Source of the DNA: CAZMVY01 sp964617875
GTDB taxonomy: Bacteria > Planctomycetota > Phycisphaerae > UBA1845 > PWPN01
Direction: 5' to 3'
Assembly (NCBI GenBank): GCA_964617875.1
Contig: CAZUAI010000013.1
Location: 21,295-85,294, forward strand
DNA: 64,000 nt
Notes under the pieces: model-generated
What the model saw: only the letters and a program-made list of their open reading frames with translations
What the model was told of the DNA's origin: nothing
Database searches by the model: none
Shown: positions 25,145-33,576 of the stretch, in pieces
How positions within the stretch are numbered: the stretch's first letter is position 1
Layout of the letters: each line of letters opens with the position of its first letter
Program-made: the position numbers and the translations under genes

Positions 25145-26806
25145 TTACGGGTACATGACGTACATGGCAAGGACCGCCGCCGTCACGACCGCCCACCAGA
25201 GCGTCGGGCTCTTGAGACCGTGCATCTTCTCGCGGATCTCCGGCGGCAGCCGGAGGCTCTCCCTGTTCCAGATCAGGCCCTCGAGTTCGGCCGCCGGCTT
25301 CGGGCGGGTGCCGAGGCTGACGGCCGCGCCGACGAGCATGCACGTCCAGAACACGATTCCCGTGCGGTTCCAGAAGGGCGTGATGTACTGCCCGATGTCG
25401 TGCGGCAGCTTCGGCGCGAGCTTCTCGACGGCGACCGACAGCGGGATGGTCAGCAGTCCCGCCGTCATCGCCCCGGCGTGCGTGGCCCGGCGCCAGAAGA
25501 TGCCGAGCAGGAACATCGTGGCGATGCCGGGCGTGACGTAGCCGTAGGCGCTGAGCAGGTAGATGAAGATCGGCTTGTTCGAGTGCTTCAGCAGCACGGC
25601 CGACCAGAAGATCCCCAAAGCCACGACGACGGCGCCCATGATCTTGCCGAAGCGGACGGCCTGGGTCTCGGAGGCCCCCGGGCGAAGGTACGGCAGGTAG
25701 AAATCGACGGTCAGGATCGTCGTGCAGGAGTTCACCGCGCCCGACAGGTGCGACATGACGGCGGCGATCAGGCCGGCCATGACCAGCCCGACGAGCCCCC
25801 GGGGCAGCAACTCGCGCACGAGCGTCGGGAACGCCATGTCGGGCTTCTCGAGCCTGGGGAAGAGCTGCGGGGCGAGCAGGCCGGGCACGACGATGATCAG
25901 CGGCATGAGGAACTTGAGGTAATCGGTGAAGACGACGCCCATGCGGGCGTGCCACTCGTCCTTCGCCGCGAGCGTTCGCTGCACGATGAACTGGTTGGTT
26001 GCGCAATAGAAGATACTCACGCACAGGACGCCGCCGAGGTACATCGTCCACGGGAACTCGGGGTTGTTCGCCGGCAGGAGCATGTGCCAGTCCCTGGACG
26101 TGGCCATGAAGGCCGACCAGCCGCCGGCCGCGTTCAGCGTGGCGAAGGCAAGCGTCAGGCCGCCGACGATAAGCACGCCGAGCTGGACCATCTCGGTCCA
26201 GACGACGGCCCGGAGCCCCCCGAGGATGGTGTAGAAGCCCGTGAACAGCGCCATGGCGACAATGCTGCCCATCATGGCGACCTTGAACGCCCTGTCGGGG
26301 CCGAGCGGCACGCCCAGCCTCGCCGCGACGGCGGTGACGACCCCCGGAAGCCCGAACAGCGAGTTCAGTGCGACCGCGCCGAGGTACAACACCGCGCTGA
26401 TCTCGACGAAGACGTACGTGATGAGGATCAGCCCGGCATACGTCACGCGGGCCGCGGCCCCGAACCGGCGCTGGAGGAACTCCGGCATCGTGTAGAAGCC
26501 GTTCCGCAGGTAGAACGGCAGGAAGATCCACAGCAGCGCGTTGAAGCCGACGAGGATCGCGCCCCACTCGATCATCATCGCGACGAAGCCGACGGCGTAC
26601 GCGGTCCCGATCACGCCGATGAAGTGGTGGCTGCTGATGTTCGCCGCGACGATGCTCCCGCCGACCATCCACCAGGGGAGCTTGTCGCCGGCGAGGAAGT
26701 AGTCCCGCCGGGTCGTCCCGACATGGAGCGAGGCGTACACGCCGAGCGCGAGCACGCCGACGAGGTACGCCACGAAGATCGCCGCATCAATCGCGGACAG
26801 ATTCAT
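25145..26806 (-). CDS. Sodium:solute symporter (SSS family), sugar type
   Basis: A 553-residue polytopic transporter of the sodium:solute symporter family (SGLT-like). It has about 14 hydrophobic helices and the signatures 'DYFLAGDKLPWWMVGGSIVA', 'ANISSHHFIGVIGTAYAVG', 'WIFLPFYLRNGFYTMPEFLQ' and 'FYTILGGLRAVVWTEMVQLG'. The ATG at 26806 follows 'GCGGAGTATCCGGTG'; a GTG one codon earlier is possible. It lies 61 nt downstream of the FGGY kinase and is the last gene of the isomerase-kinase-symporter unit, so the cargo is probably the pentose or deoxyhexose that the isomerase acts on. The exact sugar is inferred. Confidence 0.9.
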   Translation of the reverse strand: MNLSAIDAAIFVAYLVGVLALGVYASLHVGTTRRDYFLAGDKLPWWMVGGSIVAANISSHHFIGVIGTAYAVGFVAMMIEWGAILVGFNALLWIFLPFYLRNGFYTMPEFLQRRFGAAARVTYAGLILITYVFVEISAVLYLGAVALNSLFGLPGVVTAVAARLGVPLGPDRAFKVAMMGSIVAMALFTGFYTILGGLRAVVWTEMVQLGVLIVGGLTLAFATLNAAGGWSAFMATSRDWHMLLPANNPEFPWTMYLGGVLCVSIFYCATNQFIVQRTLAAKDEWHARMGVVFTDYLKFLMPLIIVVPGLLAPQLFPRLEKPDMAFPTLVRELLPRGLVGLVMAGLIAAVMSHLSGAVNSCTTILTVDFYLPYLRPGASETQAVRFGKIMGAVVVALGIFWSAVLLKHSNKPIFIYLLSAYGYVTPGIATMFLLGIFWRRATHAGAMTAGLLTIPLSVAVEKLAPKLPHDIGQYITPFWNRTGIVFWTCMLVGAAVSLGTRPKPAAELEGLIWNRESLRLPPEIREKMHGLKSPTLWWAVVTAAVLAMYVMYP

Positions 26807-26867
26807 CACCGGATACTCCGCTCGCCGCCGCCGTCGCTCCCGCCGGGGCGCGGCCCTCCTGGCGGCG

Positions 26868-28316
26868 TCAGCCGCCCGCCGCGCCGACGGCGGCGGCGTA
26901 CTCCCGCGCCAGCGCCTCGTACGACGTCGTTCCGTCGGCGGGCTGGATCTCCCGCGTCCGGCCGACCATCGTCGCGCACAGGGCCGCGAGGTCCGCCCCG
27001 CGATCGACCATCGCCCGCGCCAGGATCGACGCGCCGAACGCGCTGATCTCCGTCTCCTCGGGGCACGTCACCGGGCGTCCGGTCACGTCCGCGACGATCT
27101 GCGGCGTCGCCCGGCTTTTCGCCGCCCCGCCGCACATCACCAGCCGCTCGACCGGGCAGCCGCCCTGCTCCAGCCAGCCGAGCTGCCGGGCCAGCTCGAA
27201 GCACAGGCCCTCGACCGTCGCCCGCAGCAGGTGGCCTTTGCCGTGCGAAAGCCGCACGCCGTGCAGCGAGCCCGCCGCCGGCCGTCGCGCCCCGCCGATC
27301 GCGTCGAGGAACGGCCACAGCCGCAGTCCCTCGCTGCCCGCGGGCACGGCTTCGATCAGCTCGTCGATCTTCTCGCGCGGCAGGCTCCCGGCCGCGGTCA
27401 TGTCCACCGCCCACTGGAACGCCGACCCGCCGACGACCAGGGAGAGCAGCTGCCCCCACCGCCCCGGCGCGACGTGGTCGCACACCCAGGCCGACGGCAC
27501 GACCGGCGACACGAGGTGGTCCGCGATCGCCAGCAGCACCCACGCGGTCCCCGCGCCGAACATCACGTCGCCCGCCTCGATCGCGCCGCATCCGAGCGCC
27601 GCCGCGTACTGGTCGTGTACCGCCGGTCCGATCGGGATGTGCTCGGGCAGGCCCGTCTCGCGGGCGATCTCGGTGTCGAGCACGCCGGCGGGCTCCCGCG
27701 CCGGCAGCATCTCAGGCAGTTGCTCCGGCCGCAGGCCCAGGTGGGCCAGCACGTCCGGGTCCGCCTCGCGCTTCGACGGGTTGTAGAGGCAGCAGATGCT
27801 CAGCGACGAGCAGTCGTGCGCCGGGCGTCCGCACAGCCGTCCGACGATGGCGTCGCCCACGAAGCCGACGATGTTCGGCGGGGCCAGGAGTCCGGGGTCC
27901 GCCTCGCGCAGGCGCAGCACCTGGCCGATCGCCATGTTGCTTTCGCCGTGGCCGATTCGGGGCGCGAGCCACGCGCCGCCGACCTTCGCCTGGAACGCGC
28001 AGTCGAACGGCGCCCCGCGCGAATCCATCCAGCTGACCGTCGGGCCGATGCACCGGCCGTCGGGCGTGCGAATCTGCATCGCCCCTCCCTGGCTGGAGAT
28101 GCCCACGGCGCGGACCGCGCCCAGGTCGGCCCCGCGGCCCGCCAGCCAGATCGCGCTGAGCGTCGAGCGCCAGATCTCGTCGAGGTTCTGTTCGATGCCG
28201 CCGTCGTCGGTGTGCTTCAAGGCGACGGCGACCGACCCGCGCGAGCGGATCGTCCCGTCATCGCCGACGATCAGCGCCTTGATGTTCGTCGTGCCCAGGT
28301 CCAGGCCGAGCCACAT
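26868..28316 (-). CDS. FGGY-family carbohydrate kinase
   Basis: A 482-residue sugar kinase of the FGGY family (xylulokinase/fuculokinase/ribulokinase group), ATP-dependent and cytosolic. Motifs are the N-terminal phosphate loop 'WLGLDLGTTNIKALIVGDDG', 'VGISSQGGAMQI', 'VSWMDSRG', 'PIGPAVHDQYAAALGCGA', 'MFGAGTAWVLL' and the C-terminal adenosine block 'VMCGGAAKSRATPQIVADVT' with 'EISAFGASILA'. 'GGAAKS' is the family-typical ATP-binding turn. The ATG at 28316 follows 'GGAAGGATCTAGCCC'. It is the middle gene of the sugar operon, expected to phosphorylate the ketose released by the isomerase. Confidence 0.88.
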   Translation of the reverse strand: MWLGLDLGTTNIKALIVGDDGTIRSRGSVAVALKHTDDGGIEQNLDEIWRSTLSAIWLAGRGADLGAVRAVGISSQGGAMQIRTPDGRCIGPTVSWMDSRGAPFDCAFQAKVGGAWLAPRIGHGESNMAIGQVLRLREADPGLLAPPNIVGFVGDAIVGRLCGRPAHDCSSLSICCLYNPSKREADPDVLAHLGLRPEQLPEMLPAREPAGVLDTEIARETGLPEHIPIGPAVHDQYAAALGCGAIEAGDVMFGAGTAWVLLAIADHLVSPVVPSAWVCDHVAPGRWGQLLSLVVGGSAFQWAVDMTAAGSLPREKIDELIEAVPAGSEGLRLWPFLDAIGGARRPAAGSLHGVRLSHGKGHLLRATVEGLCFELARQLGWLEQGGCPVERLVMCGGAAKSRATPQIVADVTGRPVTCPEETEISAFGASILARAMVDRGADLAALCATMVGRTREIQPADGTTSYEALAREYAAAVGAAGG

Positions 28317-28493
28317 GGGCTAGATCCTTCCCCCGGCCGAGCCGTCCGGAAACGCCATCCCTCCGGCGGGCGGACCGGTCGCGAAGCGGCGACGCCGGGC
28401 GTTCGGCGTGCGTGGTTCTCCGGGGCCGCGGACTCGCGGCCGCGGAGGTTCGCCCACCTGTTGGCCACGTGCGTGTTCGATCTCCATATTCCT

Positions 28494-29903
28494 TCAGATT
28501 CCCACGTACTCCGCCCCCAGGTACTCCGCCGCGATGGCCAGCTTGCCGCGTGCGTCGCCGGCGCAGACCGCCAGGTGGTGCGGGCCGCCGGCGTACGCGT
28601 ACGCGTCGAGGAACTCGCGGACGTCGCCGTCGGGCCGGGCCTTCGAGTGCGGCGTGCAGAGCTGCGGCAGCGGGCCGAAGTCCTCGATCGTGACCGGCGC
28701 CGCGATGATCCGCCACTGCTGGTCGGCGGTGAGCGTCAGGGCGGTGAGCGTCGCCGGGCCGGGCTCGAAGCTCGTCACGAGCGCGAGCTGCGCCGCCCGC
28801 GTCGGCACGATCGGCCCCGGCCGCCTGACCATGCGGACCTTGCGGTCCTTCCGCGCCATCGCGACGTTCGCCTCGCCCATGTGGCTCAGCAGCACGGCGT
28901 TGCCGGCGAAGTCGATCGTGAACATTTCGCTGAAGCTCGCCGGCGGGTGCAGCCGGTGCAGGAACGCCGAGTGCGCCGCGGCGATGAGGTCGCCCTCGCC
29001 GCCGAAGCCGACGCCCTCGGCGAGCAGCCGGCTGGCGGCGACGAACGGCAGCGTCTCCGTGCGGTCGTCCTGGCCGAAGGCGAGGAACTGGTAGCTGTAC
29101 GCGTCGAGCCGGTGGTCCCGGACGAGGCCGCGGAGGGCGATCTCCGCGCGGGCCGTGGTCTGCAGCTCGGCCTCGGTGATGCCCGGGCCGATCTCGTAGG
29201 CGCCGTTGTATTCGGCGACGAGCTTTGCCACGTCCGCCGCGCCCGCCTGTTCCGCCCGGCGGTGGTAGTCGCTCAGCGGCAGGGCCTCCCACGTGCAGCC
29301 GAGGCTGGTCGCCATGTGCGTCGTGTCGAGGCCGAAGTCGCCCATGCCCGGGAAGGGGTAGCCCAGCAGGCCGAGCCGCGCCCGGCGCAGGCGGCTCACC
29401 GCGTGCGCGGCGCGGAAGCGGTTGCCGAGCGACGCGATCGCCTGGCGGTCGTCCACGTGGCCGGTGATGTACGAGAACGGCACGCCCGCACGGCCGAGCA
29501 CGTTGCACAGATCGTGCGTGCCGTGGACGCCGTGGTTGGCGATCAGTTCGGCGTCGCCGTAGGACGCATCGACGGCCGACAGCTCCTGCGTGTTCCAGAC
29601 GATGATCGGCAGGCGCGTCCGCCGCAGCGCGTCGGCGGCGATGAGGCTCGGCGCGTAGGAGAGGAGGACGACGAGGATCGCATCGGCGCCGTCGGCCTCG
29701 AACCCGAGGACCGCCCGCTCGACGTCCTCACGGCGGAACGCCGCGCCGTCGAACCGCACGTCCGCCGTGCCCGCGAGGTTCGGGACCAGCCGCTCGCGGA
29801 CGAACCGCTCGCGGTCCGGCCGCAGTTGCGGCGCAAGCGTCTCGTAGAACTCCAGCGTCAACCCCAACAGGCCGATCGTCGGCCGCTCCGCGCCCGCACT
29901 CAT
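28494..29903 (-). CDS. L-arabinose/L-fucose isomerase family protein
   Basis: A 469-residue member of the arabinose/fucose isomerase fold, interconverting an aldose and ketose with a divalent metal. Visible features are 'IGLLGLTLEFYETLAP', 'ADAILVVLLSYAPSL', 'PIIVWNTQELSAVDASY', 'ANHGVHGTHDLCNVLGRAGV', 'YQFLAFGQDD', 'GVGFGGEGDLIAAAHSAFLH' and 'SFSEMFTIDFAGNAVLLSHM'; the Glu- and His-containing blocks are those that bind the metal in the family. The ATG at 29903 follows a strong 'AGGAGG'. It is first in the operon, with 177 nt to the kinase. No regulator gene is adjacent. Confidence 0.85.
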   Translation of the reverse strand: MSAGAERPTIGLLGLTLEFYETLAPQLRPDRERFVRERLVPNLAGTADVRFDGAAFRREDVERAVLGFEADGADAILVVLLSYAPSLIAADALRRTRLPIIVWNTQELSAVDASYGDAELIANHGVHGTHDLCNVLGRAGVPFSYITGHVDDRQAIASLGNRFRAAHAVSRLRRARLGLLGYPFPGMGDFGLDTTHMATSLGCTWEALPLSDYHRRAEQAGAADVAKLVAEYNGAYEIGPGITEAELQTTARAEIALRGLVRDHRLDAYSYQFLAFGQDDRTETLPFVAASRLLAEGVGFGGEGDLIAAAHSAFLHRLHPPASFSEMFTIDFAGNAVLLSHMGEANVAMARKDRKVRMVRRPGPIVPTRAAQLALVTSFEPGPATLTALTLTADQQWRIIAAPVTIEDFGPLPQLCTPHSKARPDGDVREFLDAYAYAGGPHHLAVCAGDARGKLAIAAEYLGAEYVGI

Positions 29904-30089
29904 GAGGGCCTCCTGCTCGCTGCTCCCGATCGCCGGCAGATGCTACCGGGCAGCACGCGGGGTGTCCATGGCGGGGCGTTCCGTCGGCCGTGGGATGCGG
30001 CCCGGGCCGCAGGCGTTCACCTCGTTGGGCCTGCACGCGCAGGAACCGCCACGCCGGCGAGATCCGGCGCGGTGGCGTGCGCCCGCTCC

Positions 30090-30118
30090 TTGTCGGGGGC
30101 CCGGCCGGGGCGTAGACT
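30090..30118 (+). promoter_or_regulatory. Promoter of the TrmJ-like gene
   Basis: TTGTCG (30090-30095), 17-nt spacer, TAGACT (30113-30118). The start would be near 30125, leaving a 70-nt leader with 'CGAGGCACGCG' before the ATG at 30195. Confidence 0.5.
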
Positions 30119-30194
30119 CGCGCGCGAAGCGCCTCGGGCGCGTTTGGCCGCCTTGACGCGGCGCTGCGTGTCGGCGGCCGAATCGAGGCACGCG

Positions 30195-31007
30195 ATGAGC
30201 GGATGGCTGGACAACGTGCGGATCATCCTCGTGCGGCCGGGCAAGCCGGGGAACGTCGGCGCGGTCGCGCGGGCGATGCGGAACACGCGGATGTCGGACC
30301 TGTGGCTCGTCGAGCCGCGGTGCGATCACCTCTCCCACGAGTCGAAGCGCCAGAGCACGAAGGGCGAGCCGATCCTCCACGCGGCCCGGATCGTGGCCGG
30401 ACTGCCCGATGCCCTGCACGGCGTGGCCTGGACCGTCGGCACGAGCTGCCGCGGCGGCGTCTACCGCGAGCAGATTGAGTGGAGCCCGCGCCGGATGGCG
30501 GCCGAGCTTCGCCGCCGCGCCGTCGGCGGTCGGGTCGCGATCGTCCTCGGCCCGGAGGACAGCGGCCTGCGCAACGACGAGGTGCTTGCCTGCGATGCCG
30601 TCGTCCGCATCCCGTCGAACCCGGACTACCCGAGCCTGAACCTCGCCCAGGCGCTGATGGTCTGCGCCTACGAGCTGTACGTGGCGGCGAGCGGGCCGGA
30701 ATCCGCTGCCGATGCCCCGAGTCGCGGGCCTGGCGCCGCCGGTGCGGGCGAATTCCTCGGCGCCGGCCCCGCCGAGCCCGCCGACGCCGCCACGCTTCGG
30801 GCCTTGATGACCAAGCTCGAGGCGTCGCTCCTGCGGATCGGCTACCTCCGCCCGGAGCACCCCGGGCACCTGCTCCATCCGATCCGCGCCATCCTCGCCC
30901 GCGCCGGCCTCTCGCAGACCGAGGCCCAGATCCTCATTGGCCTTGCGCAGCAGATCCAGGAATTCGCCGACCGTTCGGACCCCACCGGTCGGGCCTCAAC
31001 CGTGTAG
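30195..31007 (+). CDS. trmJ: TrmJ-like tRNA/rRNA 2'-O-methyltransferase (SpoU/TrmH superfamily)
   Basis: A 270-residue knotted SPOUT methyltransferase; TrmJ adds a 2'-O-methyl to position 32 of tRNAs using SAM. Motif 1 is 'RIILVRPGKPGNVGAVARAM', motif 2 is 'VAIVLGPEDSGLRNDEV' and motif 3 is 'PSNPDYPSLNLAQALMVCAY'. An Ala/Gly-rich insert (about residues 175-200) separates the catalytic domain from a C-terminal helical part ('LLRIGYLRPEHPGHLLHPIR') typical of TrmJ. The TrmJ subtype rests on that C-terminal block; other SpoU relatives are possible. It is transcribed divergently from the sugar operon. Confidence 0.8.
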   Translation: MSGWLDNVRIILVRPGKPGNVGAVARAMRNTRMSDLWLVEPRCDHLSHESKRQSTKGEPILHAARIVAGLPDALHGVAWTVGTSCRGGVYREQIEWSPRRMAAELRRRAVGGRVAIVLGPEDSGLRNDEVLACDAVVRIPSNPDYPSLNLAQALMVCAYELYVAASGPESAADAPSRGPGAAGAGEFLGAGPAEPADAATLRALMTKLEASLLRIGYLRPEHPGHLLHPIRAILARAGLSQTEAQILIGLAQQIQEFADRSDPTGRASTV

Positions 31008-31132
31008 GGCCGGATCGTCTCGAACGCATCCGGCCGCGTCCGGTCGGCGCGGCGTCGGTTGCCGCCGCCTGTGAGGGGGCCGCCGCCGGCGCTGCGTACT
31101 TCGTTTGCCTGGGCTCGACGCGGGGGCGGCGA

Positions 31133-31138
31133 TATAGT
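31133..31138 (+). promoter_or_regulatory. -10 box of the TMTC-like gene, leaderless geometry
   Basis: TATAGT, preceded by GCGA, ends 6 nt before the ATG at 31145. No Shine-Dalgarno is present in those 6 nt and no good -35 at 17 nt was found. Confidence 0.45.
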
Positions 31139-31144
31139 GCTGAC

Positions 31145-33397
31145 ATGGTACGCGGTGCTTCCTCTGTGCCTCACGCGGGGCCGGGCATTCCGGGCCGCGG
31201 TCGGCCGCTGTTGCCCGTCCTGTCGGCCGTGGGCGTCGGCGTTGTCGTGCTCGCCGTGCACTGGCCCGTGTTGTCGGCGGGGGCGCTCTCGTTTGACGAC
31301 CGGGAGGCCATCACCGAGAACTACCTCATCCAGGACGCGAGCTGGGCGTCGGTCCGGCAGATCTTCGGCGAGGTCGTCCAGCCCTCGACGATCCGGGGAT
31401 ACTATCGCCCGCTGACGCAGATCTCGTTCATGCTCGACTGGGCGATGGGGGGGCGCCCCACGAATCTGCGCCCGTTCCACCGGACGAGCCTGGCCCTGCA
31501 CACGGCCAACGCCGTCCTGGTCATGGTGATCCTGTACCAGTTCTTCGGGAACCCGTGGGCGGCGGCCGCCGTCGCGCTCGTGTTCGGTCTGCACCCCCTG
31601 ACGGTCGAACCGGTCGCGTGGGTCATGGAGCGGAAGACGCCGCTGGCGACGTTCTTCGCGCTGTGCAGCCTGGCGATGTACGTGCGGTACGCTCACCGGC
31701 GCGGCCGGGCATGGTACGGCGGATCCCTGCTGGCGTTCGTGCTCGCGCTGATGTCGAAGCCGACGAGCACGCCCCTGCCGCTCGTCATGCTGCTCGTGGA
31801 CTACTGGCCGCTGCGACGGCTGAACGTGCGTGCGGTTGTGGAGAAGCTGCCGTTCCTCGCGGCCGCCGCCGCGGGGGCGGCGATCGCCTACCTCTGCGAG
31901 GACCACGCCCAGCGGCTCGACACGTTCGGCGGGGGCACGGCGGCCCGGATGCCGCTCCGCATCGGTTACCTCGTCGTGTTCTACCTCGCCAAGATGGTCT
32001 GGCCGGTCAACCTCGGCTCGGCCTACGGGCTGCCGGAGCCGCTGTCGCTGTCGAACCCGTGGATCCTTCTGGGCGTCCTGGGAACGTGCGGGCTGGCGGC
32101 CGCGCTGGTGCTGTCGCTTCGCCGGACGCCGGCGTTGATGGTCGGCGGCCTGTGTTTCCTTCTGGCGATCGCCCCGACGTTCGGCGTCGTGCAGTACACG
32201 TGGGTGGTCGCGTCGGACAAGTACGTGTATCTGCCCGTGATCGGGTTGCTGCTGGTGCTCGCGTGGTCGTTGTGCCGTCTGTTCGAGAAGATCGGCCGGT
32301 CGCGGCGGCGCTGGAGTGCGGCGGCTGCCGTGGTCGTCGTGATCGGCGGCGTGGTTGCGGCGGAGGCCGTGGCCACGCGGCGGCAGATCGGCCGCTGGCA
32401 GGACACGGAGGGCTACCTGCGTTACATGATCGGGCTCGGGCAGAAGGCCCCGGCCCTGCACCTCGATTACGGCGTGGCCCTGACGGCCCGGGGCGACATG
32501 GACGAGGCGCTGAAGCACTTCCGGGAGGCCGTCCGGCTCAAGCCCGACTACATCGAGGCGCGCACAAACGTGGCCACGGCCCTGGCCCGCCAGGGCAGGA
32601 TGGACGAGGCTGTCGAGGCGTTTCGCGAGGCCCTGCGGTTGCGGCCGGACTACTACCTCGCGCACCACAACCTCGGCCAGGCGCTCGCGCAGCAGGGCAA
32701 CCACGAAGAGGCGATGGATCACTTCCTCCAGGCGCTTTCGATAAAGCCCAACTACCCGGACGCTCGCAACAGCTATGGGCTGGAACTGCTCCGTCGCGGC
32801 CGGATCGCCGAGGCGGCAGCGGAGTTCGAGGAGGCGATCCGGCTGAATGCGGATGGCGCCGAGGCCTACTACAACCTGGGGCTGGCGCTCGTCCGGCTCG
32901 GGCGGAACGACACGGCCGTCGGGCGGTTCCGGAAGGCGGTTGCGCTCGACCCTGCGAACGCCGAGTGGCGTCTTCACCTCGGCGACGCCCTGGCCCGGCA
33001 AGGGCAGGCCGATGCCGCCCTCCGGGAATACCGCGAGGCGCTTCGGTTGGCCCCGGACTCGCCGGCGGCGATGAATAACGTGGCGTGGTTCCTGGCCACG
33101 CGGAGCGAATCCACGCCGAGCGACGCCGAAGAGGCCGTCCGCCTGGCCGAACGGGCCTGCGAACGGACGGGGCACGGACAACCGGGGGCGCTGGATACGC
33201 TTGCCGCCGCGTATGCCGCCGCCGGACGATTCGAGGACGCTGCCCGGACGGCGCGCCGGGCCGTCGAGCAGGCCGACGCCGATCCGCGTCAAAAGGAACT
33301 TGCCGCGGCGTTGCGCCGCCGGCTGTCGCTTTATGAAGCAGGGCGACCGTATCGCGAGACGCCGCAGGCGGCGACCGGGCAATCGCCGCCGCCGTGA
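31145..33397 (+). CDS. TMTC-like integral membrane protein with C-terminal TPR repeats
   Basis: A 750-residue protein. The N-terminal ~430 residues hold 9-11 hydrophobic helices with conserved loops 'LSFDDREAITEN', 'IRGYYRPLTQISFMLDW', 'NLRPFHRTSLALHTANAVLV', 'FGLHPLTVEPVAWVMERKTP' and 'WVVASDKYVYLPVIGL', the layout of TMTC/PMT-superfamily (GT-C) glycosyltransferase-like proteins. Residues ~437-680 are about seven tetratricopeptide repeats ('ALKHFREAVRLKPDYIEA', 'NLGQALAQQGNHEEAMDHF'). It could be a protein O-mannosyltransferase or an assembly factor; catalysis is not proven. No ribosome site is present and the -10 box is 6 nt away, so it is probably leaderless. A DUF2723 GT-C protein follows. 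Confidence 0.75.
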   Translation: MVRGASSVPHAGPGIPGRGRPLLPVLSAVGVGVVVLAVHWPVLSAGALSFDDREAITENYLIQDASWASVRQIFGEVVQPSTIRGYYRPLTQISFMLDWAMGGRPTNLRPFHRTSLALHTANAVLVMVILYQFFGNPWAAAAVALVFGLHPLTVEPVAWVMERKTPLATFFALCSLAMYVRYAHRRGRAWYGGSLLAFVLALMSKPTSTPLPLVMLLVDYWPLRRLNVRAVVEKLPFLAAAAAGAAIAYLCEDHAQRLDTFGGGTAARMPLRIGYLVVFYLAKMVWPVNLGSAYGLPEPLSLSNPWILLGVLGTCGLAAALVLSLRRTPALMVGGLCFLLAIAPTFGVVQYTWVVASDKYVYLPVIGLLLVLAWSLCRLFEKIGRSRRRWSAAAAVVVVIGGVVAAEAVATRRQIGRWQDTEGYLRYMIGLGQKAPALHLDYGVALTARGDMDEALKHFREAVRLKPDYIEARTNVATALARQGRMDEAVEAFREALRLRPDYYLAHHNLGQALAQQGNHEEAMDHFLQALSIKPNYPDARNSYGLELLRRGRIAEAAAEFEEAIRLNADGAEAYYNLGLALVRLGRNDTAVGRFRKAVALDPANAEWRLHLGDALARQGQADAALREYREALRLAPDSPAAMNNVAWFLATRSESTPSDAEEAVRLAERACERTGHGQPGALDTLAAAYAAAGRFEDAARTARRAVEQADADPRQKELAAALRRRLSLYEAGRPYRETPQAATGQSPPP

Positions 33398-33541
33398 ACG
33401 ACCCCGGAGTCAGGCGACGAAGTGACGGAGCAACAAAAGGGAAGAGAGTGCAGAGCGCCGGGGATCCGGGCAACGGCCCGCCCGGGAAACGGACCGCCGG
33501 AAGAACAGACCGACGGGCCACCGCCTTCCCGCATTCGCGCG

Positions 33542-33570
33542 TTGCGGCACGCGACACCGAGGGGTACATT
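33542..33570 (+). promoter_or_regulatory. Promoter of the DUF2723 gene, leaderless geometry
   Basis: TTGCGG (33542-33547), 17-nt spacer, TACATT (33565-33570), then 6 nt and the GTG at 33577. Confidence 0.55.
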
Positions 33571-33576
33571 GAGGCT

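Noticed and set aside
27231..30194. Plus-strand frame continuous with the TrmJ-like gene
   Set aside because: It is the antisense of the kinase and isomerase genes. A promoter, ribosome site and family N-terminus fix the start at 30195.
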